Shown here in pieces: positions 1-7,435 of a stretch of DNA of 16,567 nt. The notes beneath the pieces are model-generated. The model was given only the letters and a program-made list of their open reading frames with translations. It was not told the DNA's origin and did not search any database. Position numbers and translations under genes: made by a program. Source of the stretch: an uncultured Eubacteriales bacterium (GTDB lineage Bacteria > Bacillota > Clostridia > Oscillospirales > CAG-272); contig CAKRZE010000027.1 in the NCBI GenBank assembly GCA_934432725.1, positions 1-16,567 of the forward strand. Direction: 5' to 3'. How positions within the stretch are numbered: position 1 is the stretch's first letter; each line of letters begins with the position of its first letter.

Positions 1-43
1 TACGGTTTTTTCTTCGATATGTCGGTATTCCGGCGCGGAGCCT

Positions 44-190
44 TGTCGGTATCCCGACATTATGCCTGTGCGGCGGTAGGTTTTCTTTAAACTGTCGGCA
101 TCCCGACATTTTACCTGTGCGGCGGTGGGATTTCTTTAAACTGTCGGGATGCCGACAGTTTTGTCCTATGGCAATCCGCTTTTTTGTCTG
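44..190. repeat. 49-bp direct repeats with a 16-bp dyad, three copies
   Basis: Three units begin at 44, 93 and 142, exactly 49 bp apart. Each opens with TGTCGG-N4-CCGACA. The first two continue with a near-identical spacer containing CTGTGCGGCGG and TTTCTTTAAAC, and the third diverges after about 25 bp. A decayed half copy of the dyad lies at 21-36, so the array may extend beyond the left edge. The third dyad is the longest: 10-bp arms at 138-147 and 152-161. It lies 46 nt after the stop of the leftward glycosyltransferase gene and could end its transcript, although the T-run on that strand is only three bases. Function is unknown. The near-identical spacers rule out CRISPR. Confidence 0.8.
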
Positions 191-206
191 TGCGGCTCCG
201 GATGAT

Positions 207-2408
207 TCAAAGAAGCCTGCCAAGATCGAGCGCTTCATTCAGCCGGATCTTCTGCGCGGTATAGGCGGTAACCTTCTCGCAGACCGCGTTCCTCTCTGCA
301 AGCAGACTCTCCGTATAGGCAAGAAGGTGCTCGGCACAAAAGGAAGAATCGCATAGCACCGGCTCCGGGAGCCCGGCGTCCGTGATGGCTGCCGTGACCT
401 TCGGATCACAGGCGAGTCCGACCGGGACGGTTCCCGCAAGCATTGCATAGATCAGAGCGTGCAGACGCATGCCGATCAAAAGCTCGCTGTCCCGCAGGAT
501 CGTGATCATATCGGCGGCGGATACATCGGACAGCAGAATGCCGCCCGTTTTTTCGGCAAGCGACCGGTTGATCGGATCATCGGAGGACGGCTGCATGGAG
601 ATGAACAGCGGAACGGCGTGCAGCTTCCGGCTCAGACCGGTTACCGTCTTCTCCAGCTCCCGCTCTGTCTGCGGAAGAGGAACGGACATCGGGGTCCGGA
701 GCGCAACGGCAAAGAACCGTGTTCCCGCCGGAATGCCGATGCGGGAGCGCATATACAGGATCCACGCAGGGTCAGACCGAACCGGCATAAAGGCAGGGTC
801 TGCGGCAATGGATGCTTTTTCCGCCGGAATGCCGAGCGAGATCAGCTCCCGGAGCGACTGCGTGTCCCGAAGCGTGACAGAATCGGCGGCAAGGAGGACA
901 GCCCTTGCGGCTTTCCGGTTCCGGGGCTTCCGGATCGGTCCGATGCCGCTTTCGTAAACGGCGGTTTTGCAGCCGAGACGCTTTCCGAGCTTCAGAATGC
1001 CGGTGTAATACCAAAGCGAGCGGGTGCTTGTGACATCGGTCAGAAGCGTGCCGCCCCCGCTGATCAGGAGCTTTGCGTGCTTCAGCGCCCGGAAAACGGC
1101 AATGGGATGATAGCGGTGAATCCCTTTTACGCAGTACTGCCGCCCGGTTTGCTCCGGGTACCTGGAAAGAACCGCGATTGAAGCCTCCGGATGCTCCCGG
1201 TGCAGCTTGTCCAGAATGCCGGAAAGGAGATACTCGTCGCCGTTGTTCCGATAGCCGTAATAGCCGCTGATGACAATATCCGCGTCCTTTTTTATGGGGA
1301 AGCGGACGCTTTGGTAGAGCGCTTCGGCGTCGTCTGCCATACGGGCAGTGGTGTAATGGCGCAGGACCGTTTCCCTTCCCGATCTTCCGATGCGGCTTCG
1401 CTCCTCTGCGGATGCCGAGAGCAGCGCGGTCAGCGCTTCCCGGACGTCGGACGCCTCATAGGAGCCGTTCAGACAGCAGAAATTGGAGGAAACGGCAGCG
1501 TCCAGCTTGTCCTCCTCCCAGATGCCGAGAAAGCCCTGCGGACCCGCGAGCACAACCGGCTTTTCCTCTGCCATTGCCTCCAGAGCGGCGCGGGAAACGC
1601 CGAGAAAGACCGTGCCTGCCGCAACGATCTGCGGGATGTCGGTGCGTGCGCCGGCAAGCGTGATGACGGTGCGTGCGGCAGACCTGTTGATCTCTGCGGC
1701 GCGGGCTTCAAATGCCGCGGAAAGATCTCCGGAGCCTGCGATGAGAATTTCAAGGTCGGGAAATGCTTTGAGCAGTGCGGGCGCGGAATCCAGAAGATAT
1801 TCTCCCGCCTGCGCGGCATTCTGATCCAGACGGCTGACATACACAATGCGGTGGCTGCACGCGGGGTTCAGGGAAAACTCCTTCAGAACGGCATCGGCGC
1901 GCACGGACGGATGAAATTTGTCCGGATCGATGCCGTTTACCGTGAGGGCAATGCGATCGGGGGAAAGACCGTAATTCCGGATCAGATATTCCTTGATGCC
2001 GCAGCTGACGGCAAGAGAAGCCATGCCCCACTCGGAAAAGCGGCGGCGCAGCGGAGTGAGCCGGAAGGTGAAGTGTGCGGTGGTGACAAGCGGAATCCCG
2101 GCGCGGCGGCAGAGGGGACCGCACAGAAAGGCGGGAAGACGGGCATGCGCATGCACGACATCAAAGCGTTCCCCCCGGATCAGACGGCTCAGACCGCGGC
2201 GGGCAGTCAGCATCTTCAGGGGGGAGGGGCGGTCAAGCGGGAGAATGACACAGCGGACGCCTGCCTGCTCCAGCTCCTTGCGGAAAACGCCGTCAGCGGC
2301 GGCAACCGTGACGGAATGTCCTCTTTGGCAGAGCGTTTTGCAAAGCTCCACGATGTGTGTTTCGGCGCCGCCGATCTGCAGCCCCATGGTCGTCATCAAT
2401 ATCTTCAT
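207..2408 (-). CDS. Glycosyltransferase (GT4-like) fused to CsaB-like polysaccharide pyruvyltransferase
   Basis: This is a 733-residue two-domain protein. Residues 1-370 are a GT-B glycosyltransferase of the GT4 type. They show an N-terminal GGAETH nucleotide-sugar loop (13-18), HAHARLP (about 86-92), VNGIDPDKF (157-165), SRLD (192-195) and an acidic EAMAEEKPVV segment (277-286) where the catalytic E-x7-E region lies. Residues 377-733 are a polysaccharide pyruvyltransferase domain: SGYYGYRNNGDE (381-392), SGGGTLLTD (450-458) and GMRLHALIYAM with the family's conserved His near 650. In Bacillus, CsaB adds pyruvate ketals to the wall polymer that anchors S-layer proteins, so the fusion may make and pyruvylate the same surface glycan; that is inference. 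The frame stays open to 2495, but the extra 29 residues would come from leader and repeat DNA, while MKILMTTMGLQIGG is a typical family start. The ribosome site is weak (GAAGAAACGAG). No neighbouring cell-wall gene is visible. Confidence 0.9.
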   Translation of the reverse strand: MKILMTTMGLQIGGAETHIVELCKTLCQRGHSVTVAAADGVFRKELEQAGVRCVILPLDRPSPLKMLTARRGLSRLIRGERFDVVHAHARLPAFLCGPLCRRAGIPLVTTAHFTFRLTPLRRRFSEWGMASLAVSCGIKEYLIRNYGLSPDRIALTVNGIDPDKFHPSVRADAVLKEFSLNPACSHRIVYVSRLDQNAAQAGEYLLDSAPALLKAFPDLEILIAGSGDLSAAFEARAAEINRSAARTVITLAGARTDIPQIVAAGTVFLGVSRAALEAMAEEKPVVLAGPQGFLGIWEEDKLDAAVSSNFCCLNGSYEASDVREALTALLSASAEERSRIGRSGRETVLRHYTTARMADDAEALYQSVRFPIKKDADIVISGYYGYRNNGDEYLLSGILDKLHREHPEASIAVLSRYPEQTGRQYCVKGIHRYHPIAVFRALKHAKLLISGGGTLLTDVTSTRSLWYYTGILKLGKRLGCKTAVYESGIGPIRKPRNRKAARAVLLAADSVTLRDTQSLRELISLGIPAEKASIAADPAFMPVRSDPAWILYMRSRIGIPAGTRFFAVALRTPMSVPLPQTERELEKTVTGLSRKLHAVPLFISMQPSSDDPINRSLAEKTGGILLSDVSAADMITILRDSELLIGMRLHALIYAMLAGTVPVGLACDPKVTAAITDAGLPEPVLCDSSFCAEHLLAYTESLLAERNAVCEKVTAYTAQKIRLNEALDLGRLL

Positions 2409-2445
2409 GCGTGTTATATCTCGTTTCTTCTGTTTCACTAGCAAT

Positions 2446-2580
2446 GCAAGCAGCGCGTGGGGTTTACGGTGAGCCAAAGTATACTTGCGCTGCAAACAAA
2501 TATCCCTTACAGCTCAATGAGCTGTATTCCGCAAGCGGAACCGTGATATTTGCCCTCATAAGCGGTAACTCATCGCGGCA
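2446..2580. repeat. Family A repeat, copy A1 (long form)
   Basis: First unit of a 135-bp tandem duplication (A1/A2). Stems read from the sequence: P1 GCAGCGC/GCGCTGC (2450-2456 with 2487-2493), outer stem CAAATATC/GATATTTG (2497-2504 with 2545-2552), inner arm P2 ACAGCTC/GAGCTGT (2509-2515 with 2519-2525) and inner arm P3 TTCCG/CGGAA (2527-2531 with 2536-2540). The outer stem with two inner arms makes a three-way junction. It lies just upstream of the leftward gene 1. Confidence 0.9.
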
Positions 2581-2751
2581 GCAAGCAGCGCGTGGGGTTT
2601 ACGGTGAGCCAAAGTATACTTGCGCTGCAAACAAATATCCCTTACAGCTCAATGAGCTGTATTCCGCAAGCGGAACCGTGATATTTGCCTTCGTGAGCGG
2701 TAACTCATCGCGGTATCTCCCCATAAGTGCACCGGCAATCTAAGCAGTTAG
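2581..2751. repeat. Family A repeat, copy A2 (long form)
   Basis: The first 133 bp match A1 except for a few bases around the CCTTCGTGAGC segment (CCCTCATAAGC in A1). The same four stems are present. The copy ends with the family tail (AAGTGCACCG, then CTAAGCAGTTAG). The near-identity to A1 points to a recent tandem duplication. Confidence 0.9.
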
Positions 2752-2947
2752 TTTGCGAGAGCAAGCAACGCATGTCAAGCAACACGTAGAGTTTGCAATA
2801 AGCCAAAGTTCACTGTGTGTTGCTAACAAATATCCCTTGCGTCTCAAGGAGACGCATTTCGCAAAGCGAAACCGTGATATTTGCCTTCGTGAGCGGGAAT
2901 TCATCGCGGTATCTCCCCCAAAGTGCACCGAGGGTCTGAACAGTTAG
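2752..2947. repeat. Family A repeat, copy A3 (long form, compensatory stems)
   Basis: A diverged long copy in which all three variable stems remain paired with different bases: P1 GCAACAC/GTGTTGC (2779-2785 with 2817-2823), P2 GCGTCTC/GAGACGC (2839-2845 with 2849-2855) and P3 TTTCGC/GCGAAA (2857-2862 with 2866-2871). The tail ends GTCTGAACAGTTAG. Confidence 0.9.
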
Positions 2948-3058
2948 TTTGCGTAAGCAAGCAACGTATGAGGTTCTTGGTGAACCAAAGTTCAGCGGCG
3001 CTGCAAACAAATATCCCTTGTGGGATATTTGCCCTCATAAGTGGTAACTCATCGCGGC
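2948..3058. repeat. Family A repeat, copy A4 (short form)
   Basis: The two inner arms are absent. The outer stem is now a simple 10-bp hairpin, CAAATATCCC-TTGT-GGGATATTTG (3008-3031). The flanks keep the family pattern, but the P1 halves (GCAACGT and GCGCTGC) no longer pair well. It abuts family B copy B1. Confidence 0.85.
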
Positions 3059-3059
3059 G

Positions 3060-3180
3060 TGCGCACGAAAAGCCCCCCATTTCAGAAGTTTTTTGGAGGG
3101 TTTGGGAGCCTTTTTCTCAAAAAAGGTTCCCAACGTTCCCCTGCCAACCTCAGCGGAAGGATAACCCTATGGCTGTGTCG
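3060..3180 (-). repeat. Family B repeat, copy B1
   Basis: A unit of about 120 bp with a long T/A-rich hairpin (3102-3133; arms TTGGGAGCC and GGTTCCCAA around a T-run and an A-run), then the family motif with a poly-T/GGAGGG and a C-rich end. Read on the minus strand it follows B2, in the same direction as the leftward MORN gene. Confidence 0.8.
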
Positions 3181-3275
3181 TGATAAACCCCCATATCAAA
3201 GTTTTTTGGAGGTTTTAGGACCCTTTTTTTCAAAAAAGGGTCCTAACGTACTCCCCCCTGCAAACTTCATCGGCA
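3181..3275 (-). repeat. Family B repeat, copy B2, directly 3' of the MORN gene
   Basis: Hairpin TTAGGACCC/GGGTCCTAA (3215-3223 with 3238-3246) around T- and A-runs. The hairpin begins 31 nt after the MORN stop codon in the direction of transcription. It probably marks or protects that transcript's 3' end. It lacks the U-run after the stem that defines a classical intrinsic terminator. Confidence 0.8.
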
Positions 3276-3277
3276 GA

Positions 3278-4261
3278 TCACTCTGCGGAAGAGGTACGGA
3301 CGATTTTGCCGTTTTCAAAGGTTCCTGTATAGGTTCTGCCGCCTGCCCAGGTATAGGTTCCCTGACCGTTCATCATATTATTTTCAAAATGTCCGGTATA
3401 GGAATCCCCGTTTGCCCAGGTATAGGTGCCCTCACCGGTGCGGACGCTTGTGACAAAGTCACCGACATACACATCTCCGTTCGCCCAGGTATAGGTGCCC
3501 TTTCCGTTCTTCAGATCATCCTTATATTCCCCCTGATAGGTGGCGCCGTCTGCGGCGGCATAGAAGCCGGAGCCGTTGCGCATATCATCCTTCCATGCAC
3601 CGGTATAGACAGAGCCGTCCTTCCAGGTGTATGTACCGTTTCCGTTCTTTTTTCCGTCGGCAAGCTCGCCCTCATAGGAATCGCCGTTTGCGAACGTGAA
3701 CTTCCCGGAGCCGGTCAGCTTATCGCCGATGAAGTCGCCCTCATACACATCGCCGTTCGGATAGCGCATGGTGCCCTTGCCGCTGCGCATCAGCTCGGTG
3801 AGCTTGCCTTCATACACGTTTCCGTTGGAGTAGGAGACGGTGCCCTTCTGCATATCGACCTTGGCAGTGGTGCCGTCCTCATAGAACAGCTTACCGGACT
3901 TGGGCGAGCCGGAGGAATCCACTTTTCCGAAATACTTCACGGTGGAATTGTCGGAGAGCTGACGCTTCTGATAGCGATAGCCGCAGGCAAGGATGATGAT
4001 GACGGTGAGCAGCACCAGACCGAGCGCGGAGCAGAGGACCGTCAGGGTGACAGCCGCAGGAGAGGTGCGTCTGCGCCGTCTGCGGGAGCCGCCGGAGCGG
4101 TTCGGCTGATAGGGGCTGCGGGGAGCTCCTCCGGCAGGGGCAGGGCGGCGCTGCTGATAAGCGGTTCCCGGCGTGCGCTGCCGCGCGGCGTGCATGCCGT
4201 TCGGATTCCGGTCGGTACGGCGCTGACCGGACGGATATCGATTGGAATTCTGATGATTCAT
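3278..4261 (-). CDS. Membrane-anchored MORN-repeat protein
   Basis: A 327-residue protein. Residues 1-65 are a Pro/Arg/Gln-rich tail ending in six arginines (60-65), probably cytoplasmic. Residues 70-93 form one membrane helix. From 146 on there are eight MORN repeats of exactly 23 residues (starts 146, 169, 192, 215, 238, 261, 284, 307; the last partial), each of the type NGDVYEGDF...GKGTYTW. By the positive-inside rule the repeats should lie outside the membrane. MORN arrays are beta-hairpin rods, often lipid- or surface-associated; no enzymatic role is implied. The start at 4261 is chosen because GGAGGA lies at 4268-4273, six bases upstream; the frame is open to 4456 but that part has no family signal. 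A small GC hairpin (about 4277-4290) lies just upstream of the ribosome site. No partner gene is evident. Confidence 0.9.
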   Translation of the reverse strand: MNHQNSNRYPSGQRRTDRNPNGMHAARQRTPGTAYQQRRPAPAGGAPRSPYQPNRSGGSRRRRRRTSPAAVTLTVLCSALGLVLLTVIIILACGYRYQKRQLSDNSTVKYFGKVDSSGSPKSGKLFYEDGTTAKVDMQKGTVSYSNGNVYEGKLTELMRSGKGTMRYPNGDVYEGDFIGDKLTGSGKFTFANGDSYEGELADGKKNGNGTYTWKDGSVYTGAWKDDMRNGSGFYAAADGATYQGEYKDDLKNGKGTYTWANGDVYVGDFVTSVRTGEGTYTWANGDSYTGHFENNMMNGQGTYTWAGGRTYTGTFENGKIVRTSSAE

Positions 4262-4577
4262 AATGTGTCCTCCATGCCGCCGGCAGGCGGCGCGAATCAG
4301 GAAAAGTCGGGGATGAATGTGTACGGTGAGGCTTTTGCGGGCGGTCCGGTCCCTTGACTGCCGCGCGGGCGGGGTCTGAACCGGAAAAGCGGACAAGGGG
4401 GCAGGTGCTTTTGCGGATACGGTTTTCGGCGGCAGCCTGCGCAGGGCTTTGGGCATGAGGGCTGTCCTGACGGCGTATGGCTTGCGGTCAGAGGATTTCT
4501 GCGGAAGCTGCGGTCACAGGGCGCTTCTTCCGCCGCGCGCCGGACTTCCCGCCGGAGTCAGCTCCTTTTGCGTTTGC
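4262..4577. other. Intergenic region upstream of the MORN gene
   Basis: The 316 bp between the MORN start and the stop of the next leftward gene hold the MORN ribosome site (4268-4273) and an adjacent short GC hairpin (CCGCC/GGCGG, about 4277-4290). The rest is GC-rich. No convincing promoter, RNA gene or coding sequence was seen. Confidence 0.5.
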
Positions 4578-4593
4578 TCAAAAGGAGCTTTTT
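4560..4593 (+). terminator. Terminator-like hairpin overlapping the stop of the membrane-protein gene
   Basis: An 11-bp stem, AGCTCCTTTTG (4560-4570) with CAAAAGGAGCT (4579-4589), is followed by five Ts (4589-4593) on the plus strand. On the minus strand the stem spans the final Ser-Phe-stop codons of the gene, with an A-run before it but no T-run after it. It therefore looks like a terminator for plus-strand (antisense) transcription, although no plus-strand gene lies upstream. It may still stabilise the leftward transcript's 3' end. Confidence 0.4.
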
Positions 4594-5093
4594 GCAATAT
4601 CAATGAAATTTTCGATCATTTTTATAAAGTCCGGGACGATCGTCAAAAGGATCAGAATTGCGGCAAAGAAGAGAATGCAGGCAAGGAAAACGCCGAGAAA
4701 GGACGCTCCGTTGTTGTCGTATTGCAGAGAAGCGCGGTCGCAGTTTTCCTCCGGCAGGTAAAACCGGAGGGACGCCAGAGTCTCCTTCTGCTCTTTGGAT
4801 GCGGATTCTGCCGGCTCCTGCGCCGGGAGACAGGTGTGAACCAGCTTCCGGAAGGCGCTTTTTTCACGCAGCGCAAAGCGCAGCACCCGGGTCTCGCGGA
4901 TGCCAGCTTCCCGGAGCGTGACCGCCGTCTGCGGGGTGAAGGCGCGAAGCTCGATCAGTCTGCGGACAATCCTTCCGAACAGCTTTTTGTTCAGAAGCAC
5001 GATCGCAGCTGCCAAAACAATTCCGGCAAGCATCGGCCAGAGAACCTGCTCCAGCGTCGGGGCGAATTCCGTGAAAAAACTGTTGATATCCAT
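4578..5093 (-). CDS. Two-helix membrane protein of unknown function
   Basis: I do not recognise a named family. From the Met at 5093 the protein has 171 residues: membrane helix 17-35, a basic segment (about 36-85, containing LIELRAFTPQTAVTLREAGI), an Ala/Glu-rich linker, an RFYLPEEN motif (110-117), a second membrane helix 131-153 and a short amphipathic end. Both termini should lie on the same side. The start is uncertain: the frame is open to 5195, another Met at 5132 has AGAAAGG directly against it (no spacing), and 5093 has only a weak site. 5093 is preferred because the hydrophobic pattern starts soon after. It lies downstream of serS by about 360 bp on the same strand, so co-transcription is possible but unproven. 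Confidence 0.7.
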   Translation of the reverse strand: MDINSFFTEFAPTLEQVLWPMLAGIVLAAAIVLLNKKLFGRIVRRLIELRAFTPQTAVTLREAGIRETRVLRFALREKSAFRKLVHTCLPAQEPAESASKEQKETLASLRFYLPEENCDRASLQYDNNGASFLGVFLACILFFAAILILLTIVPDFIKMIENFIDIAKSSF

Positions 5094-5449
5094 TTCGTCT
5101 GATACCCGCTGCCTTCGGCTCGGCGAAAGCATCCTTTCTGTGAAAATATGGCGAAATCCGGCGTTTAAACGGCGATACGCCGCTGCAAAACGCACGGACG
5201 CTGCGTTTGGCGGCTGCCCGGCTTCCGGGAGGGCATGCGCCTTCTGACACGGTTCTTTTCACAGAGCACATCCGGCTCTGCCGGGAGCTTTGGCTCCGGT
5301 GAAGGCTTATTTCCGCCGCAAACCCGGACCGCGGCTCCGTTTTCTTTGCGGTCCTGCGTGCCCGGAACATGGAGCCGGTGCGCTGCTGTACACCGCTTCC
5401 GTTCCCTCCCGCGTATCCTGCGGCGGGTTTCTTTCCCCGGGTCCCTGCG
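5094..5449. other. Gap between serS and the membrane-protein gene
   Basis: About 356 bp of GC-rich DNA. It holds the possible N-terminal extension of the membrane-protein gene (to 5195) and a small hairpin GGAGC-TTTG-GCTCC (about 5285-5297) without a T-run. No promoter or terminator for serS stands out. Confidence 0.45.
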
Positions 5450-6724
5450 TCAGCGGATGACGTCCTTGCCGAAATAGGGGCGGAGCGCCTCCGGAATCCG
5501 GACGGAGCCGTCTGCCTGAAGGTTGTTCTCCAGGAAGGCGATCAGCATGCGGGGCGGCGCAACGACCGTGTTGTTCAGCGTGTGGGCAAAATACTTGCCG
5601 GATGCGCCGTTTACGCGGATCTTGAGGCGGCGTGCCTGTGCGTCTCCGAGATTGGAGCAGGAGCCGACCTCAAAATACTTCTTCTGTCTGGGGGACCATG
5701 CCTCTACGTCAAGCGATTTGACCTTCAGGTCCGCAAGGTCGCCGGAGCAGCATTCCAGCGTTCTGACCGGAATATCCAGCGTGCGGAACAGCTCCACGGT
5801 GTACTGCCACAGACGGTCGAACCACATTTTGGAGTCCTCCGGCTTGCAGATGACGATCATTTCCTGCTTTTCAAACTGGTGGATCCGGTAAACACCGCGC
5901 TCCTCCAGACCGTGTGCGCCCTTTTCTTTGCGGAAGCAGGGGGAGTAGGAGGTCAATGTGCAGGGGAGCTGGCTCTCGTCCAGAATCTGGTCGATGAATT
6001 TTCCGATCATGGAATGCTCGGACGTGCCGATCAGATAGAGGTCCTCGCCCTCGATTTTGTACATCATGTTCGACATTTCGTCAAAGCTCATGACGCCGGT
6101 CACAACGTCGGAGCGGATCATGAAGGGCGGGACACAGTAGGTGAAGCCCTTGCCGATCATGAAATCCCGCGCATAGGAGAGAATGGAGGAATGCAGACGC
6201 GCGATATCGCCCATCAGATAGTAAAAGCCGTTGCCCGCAACGCGCCGTGCGGAGTCCAGATCCAGCCCGCTGAAGCGCTCCATGATCTCGGTGTGGTAGG
6301 GGATTTCAAAGTCCGGCACCACGGGCTCTCCGAAGCGCTCGATTTCGACATTTTCCGAGTCATCACGTCCGATCGGCACGGAGGGATCGATGATGTTCGG
6401 AATGGTCATCATGATGGTGCGGATCTTTCCGGCGAGCTCGGTTTCCTTTTCCTCCAGAGCGGCAAGCTCTGCGGCGGCATCGTTGACCTTCTTCTTGACT
6501 GCCTCCGCCTCGTCTTTTTTGCCCTGACGCATCAGGTTTCCGATCTCTTTGGAGTATTTGTTGCGGTCGGCGCGGAGCTCGTTGGCGCGCTGCTGTGCCT
6601 GACGGCTTTCTGCGTCAAGCGCGATGACCTCGTCCACCAGAGGGAGCTTTTTGTCCTGAAATTTGTTGCGGATGTTCTGTTTGACAACTTCGGGATTTTC
6701 TCTTAAAAATTTAATGTCGATCAT
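5450..6724 (-). CDS. serS: Seryl-tRNA synthetase (divergent bacterial subtype)
   Basis: Charges tRNA-Ser with serine in the cytosol. The 424 residues are normal length for the family. Residues 1-105 form the tRNA-binding coiled-coil arm, starting MIDIKFLREN. The class II core includes TSEH (234-237, usually TAE), motif 2 CFRKEKGAHG (263-272) followed by HQFEKQE (282-288), CSN (356-358) and motif 3 APPRMLIAFLEN (389-400). In common bacterial SerRS these regions read approximately TAEVPL, CFRSEAGSAG and GRTLVAILEN, so this is a recognisably different subtype that still keeps the motif 2 and motif 3 arginines. Start at 6724; AGAAAGG lies a rather long 13 nt upstream. A possible promoter with -10 TATAAA (6753-6758, minus strand) sits beside three 8-bp repeats. 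No T-box leader, common for serS in this phylum, was found. Confidence 0.97.
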   Translation of the reverse strand: MIDIKFLRENPEVVKQNIRNKFQDKKLPLVDEVIALDAESRQAQQRANELRADRNKYSKEIGNLMRQGKKDEAEAVKKKVNDAAAELAALEEKETELAGKIRTIMMTIPNIIDPSVPIGRDDSENVEIERFGEPVVPDFEIPYHTEIMERFSGLDLDSARRVAGNGFYYLMGDIARLHSSILSYARDFMIGKGFTYCVPPFMIRSDVVTGVMSFDEMSNMMYKIEGEDLYLIGTSEHSMIGKFIDQILDESQLPCTLTSYSPCFRKEKGAHGLEERGVYRIHQFEKQEMIVICKPEDSKMWFDRLWQYTVELFRTLDIPVRTLECCSGDLADLKVKSLDVEAWSPRQKKYFEVGSCSNLGDAQARRLKIRVNGASGKYFAHTLNNTVVAPPRMLIAFLENNLQADGSVRIPEALRPYFGKDVIR

Positions 6725-6752
6725 ATTGAAATGATTACCTTTCTTTCATCGT

Positions 6753-6784
6753 TTTATACAAACCAAGCAACCAAGCAACCAAGC
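6753..6784 (-). promoter_or_regulatory. Possible serS promoter with an 8-bp tandem repeat
   Basis: On the minus strand a -10-like TATAAA (6753-6758) follows three tandem copies of an 8-bp unit (plus-strand AACCAAGC at 6761, 6769 and 6777). Each copy supplies a TTGGTT that could act as a weak -35; one falls 18 bp from the -10. Copy-number change would alter the promoter context. Assignment is by eye only. Confidence 0.35.
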
Positions 6785-6949
6785 AACGCATGAAGCTTGC
6801 AATAAGCCAACGTTCAGCGTGCGTTGCAAACAAATATCCCTTGCTCCTCAAGGAGTCGCATTCCGCAAGCGGAACCGGGATATTTGCCTTCGTGAGCGGA
6901 AACTTCATCGCGCGAATCCCCAAAAGTGTACCGAGGGGCTAAGCAGTTA
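6783..6949. repeat. Family A repeat, copy A5 (long form)
   Basis: P1 is GCAACGC/GCGTTGC (6783-6789 with 6821-6827), a third base combination for this stem. The outer stem is the full 10 bp CAAATATCCC/GGGATATTTG (6831-6840 with 6878-6887). Inner arms are CTCCT/AGGAG and TTCCG/CGGAA. The tail ends GGGGCTAAGCAGTTAG. Confidence 0.9.
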
Positions 6950-7130
6950 GCTTGCGAGAGCAAGCAGCGCGTGGGGTAAGCGGAAATTCATAGTTCGCCG
7001 GCGCTGCAAACAAATATCCCTTGCTCCTCAAGGAGTCGCATTCCGCAAGCGGAACCGGGATATTTGCCATTGTAAGCAATAACTCATCGCGGTGAATCCC
7101 AAAAGTGCACCGAGAGTCTAAACAGTTAGC
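6950..7130. repeat. Family A repeat, copy A6 (long form)
   Basis: Starts with the small hairpin CTTGC-GAGA-GCAAG (6951-6964). It has P1 GCAGCGC/GCGCTGC and the same 10-bp outer stem and inner arms as A5. The tail ends GTCTAAACAGTTAG. The 57 bp of the stem region are identical to those of A5, although the P1 regions differ. Confidence 0.9.
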
Positions 7131-7174
7131 TTATGTGAGAAACGTTGGAGATCGGGACACTGTTAATCCCTTGC

Positions 7175-7305
7175 AAACCTCATTGGCGGGATGACTTCAT
7201 GGCGCGCCCCATGAAAAATCCCTATTCAAAGTTTTTTGAGGGGTTTGGGGAACTTTTTCTCAAAAAAGGTCCCCAACGTACTCCCCCCCTGCAAGCCTCA
7301 TTGGC
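7175..7305 (-). repeat. Family B repeat, copy B3
   Basis: Hairpin TTGGGGAAC/GGTCCCCAA (7245-7253 with 7268-7276, one mismatch) around T- and A-runs, with the family's TTTTTTGAGGGG and C-rich flanks. Orientation follows leftward transcription. Confidence 0.75.
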
Positions 7306-7430
7306 GGGGTAATTTCACGGCTATGCCATGAAAAAATCCCTGTTCGAAGTTTTTTGGAGGTCTTAGGAACCTTTTTTTCAAAAAAGGTTCCTAACGTTCT
7401 CCCCCCTTGCAAACTTCATTGGCGGGATAT
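7306..7430 (-). repeat. Family B repeat, copy B4
   Basis: Hairpin TTAGGAACC/GGTTCCTAA (7363-7371 with 7386-7394), perfectly paired, around T- and A-runs. The linker with GGCTATGCCATG corresponds to the GGCACAGCCGTG linker of the right-edge copies. Confidence 0.8.
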
Positions 7431-7435
7431 CTTTG

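Noticed and set aside
44..190. CRISPR array at the left edge
   Set aside because: The spacers are near-identical rather than unique, the repeat is only a 16-bp dyad, and no cas gene is visible.
2409..2495. 29-residue N-terminal extension of the glycosyltransferase fusion
   Set aside because: The extension is encoded by repeat A1 and leader DNA and has no homology pattern, while MKILMTTMGLQIGG is a standard family start.
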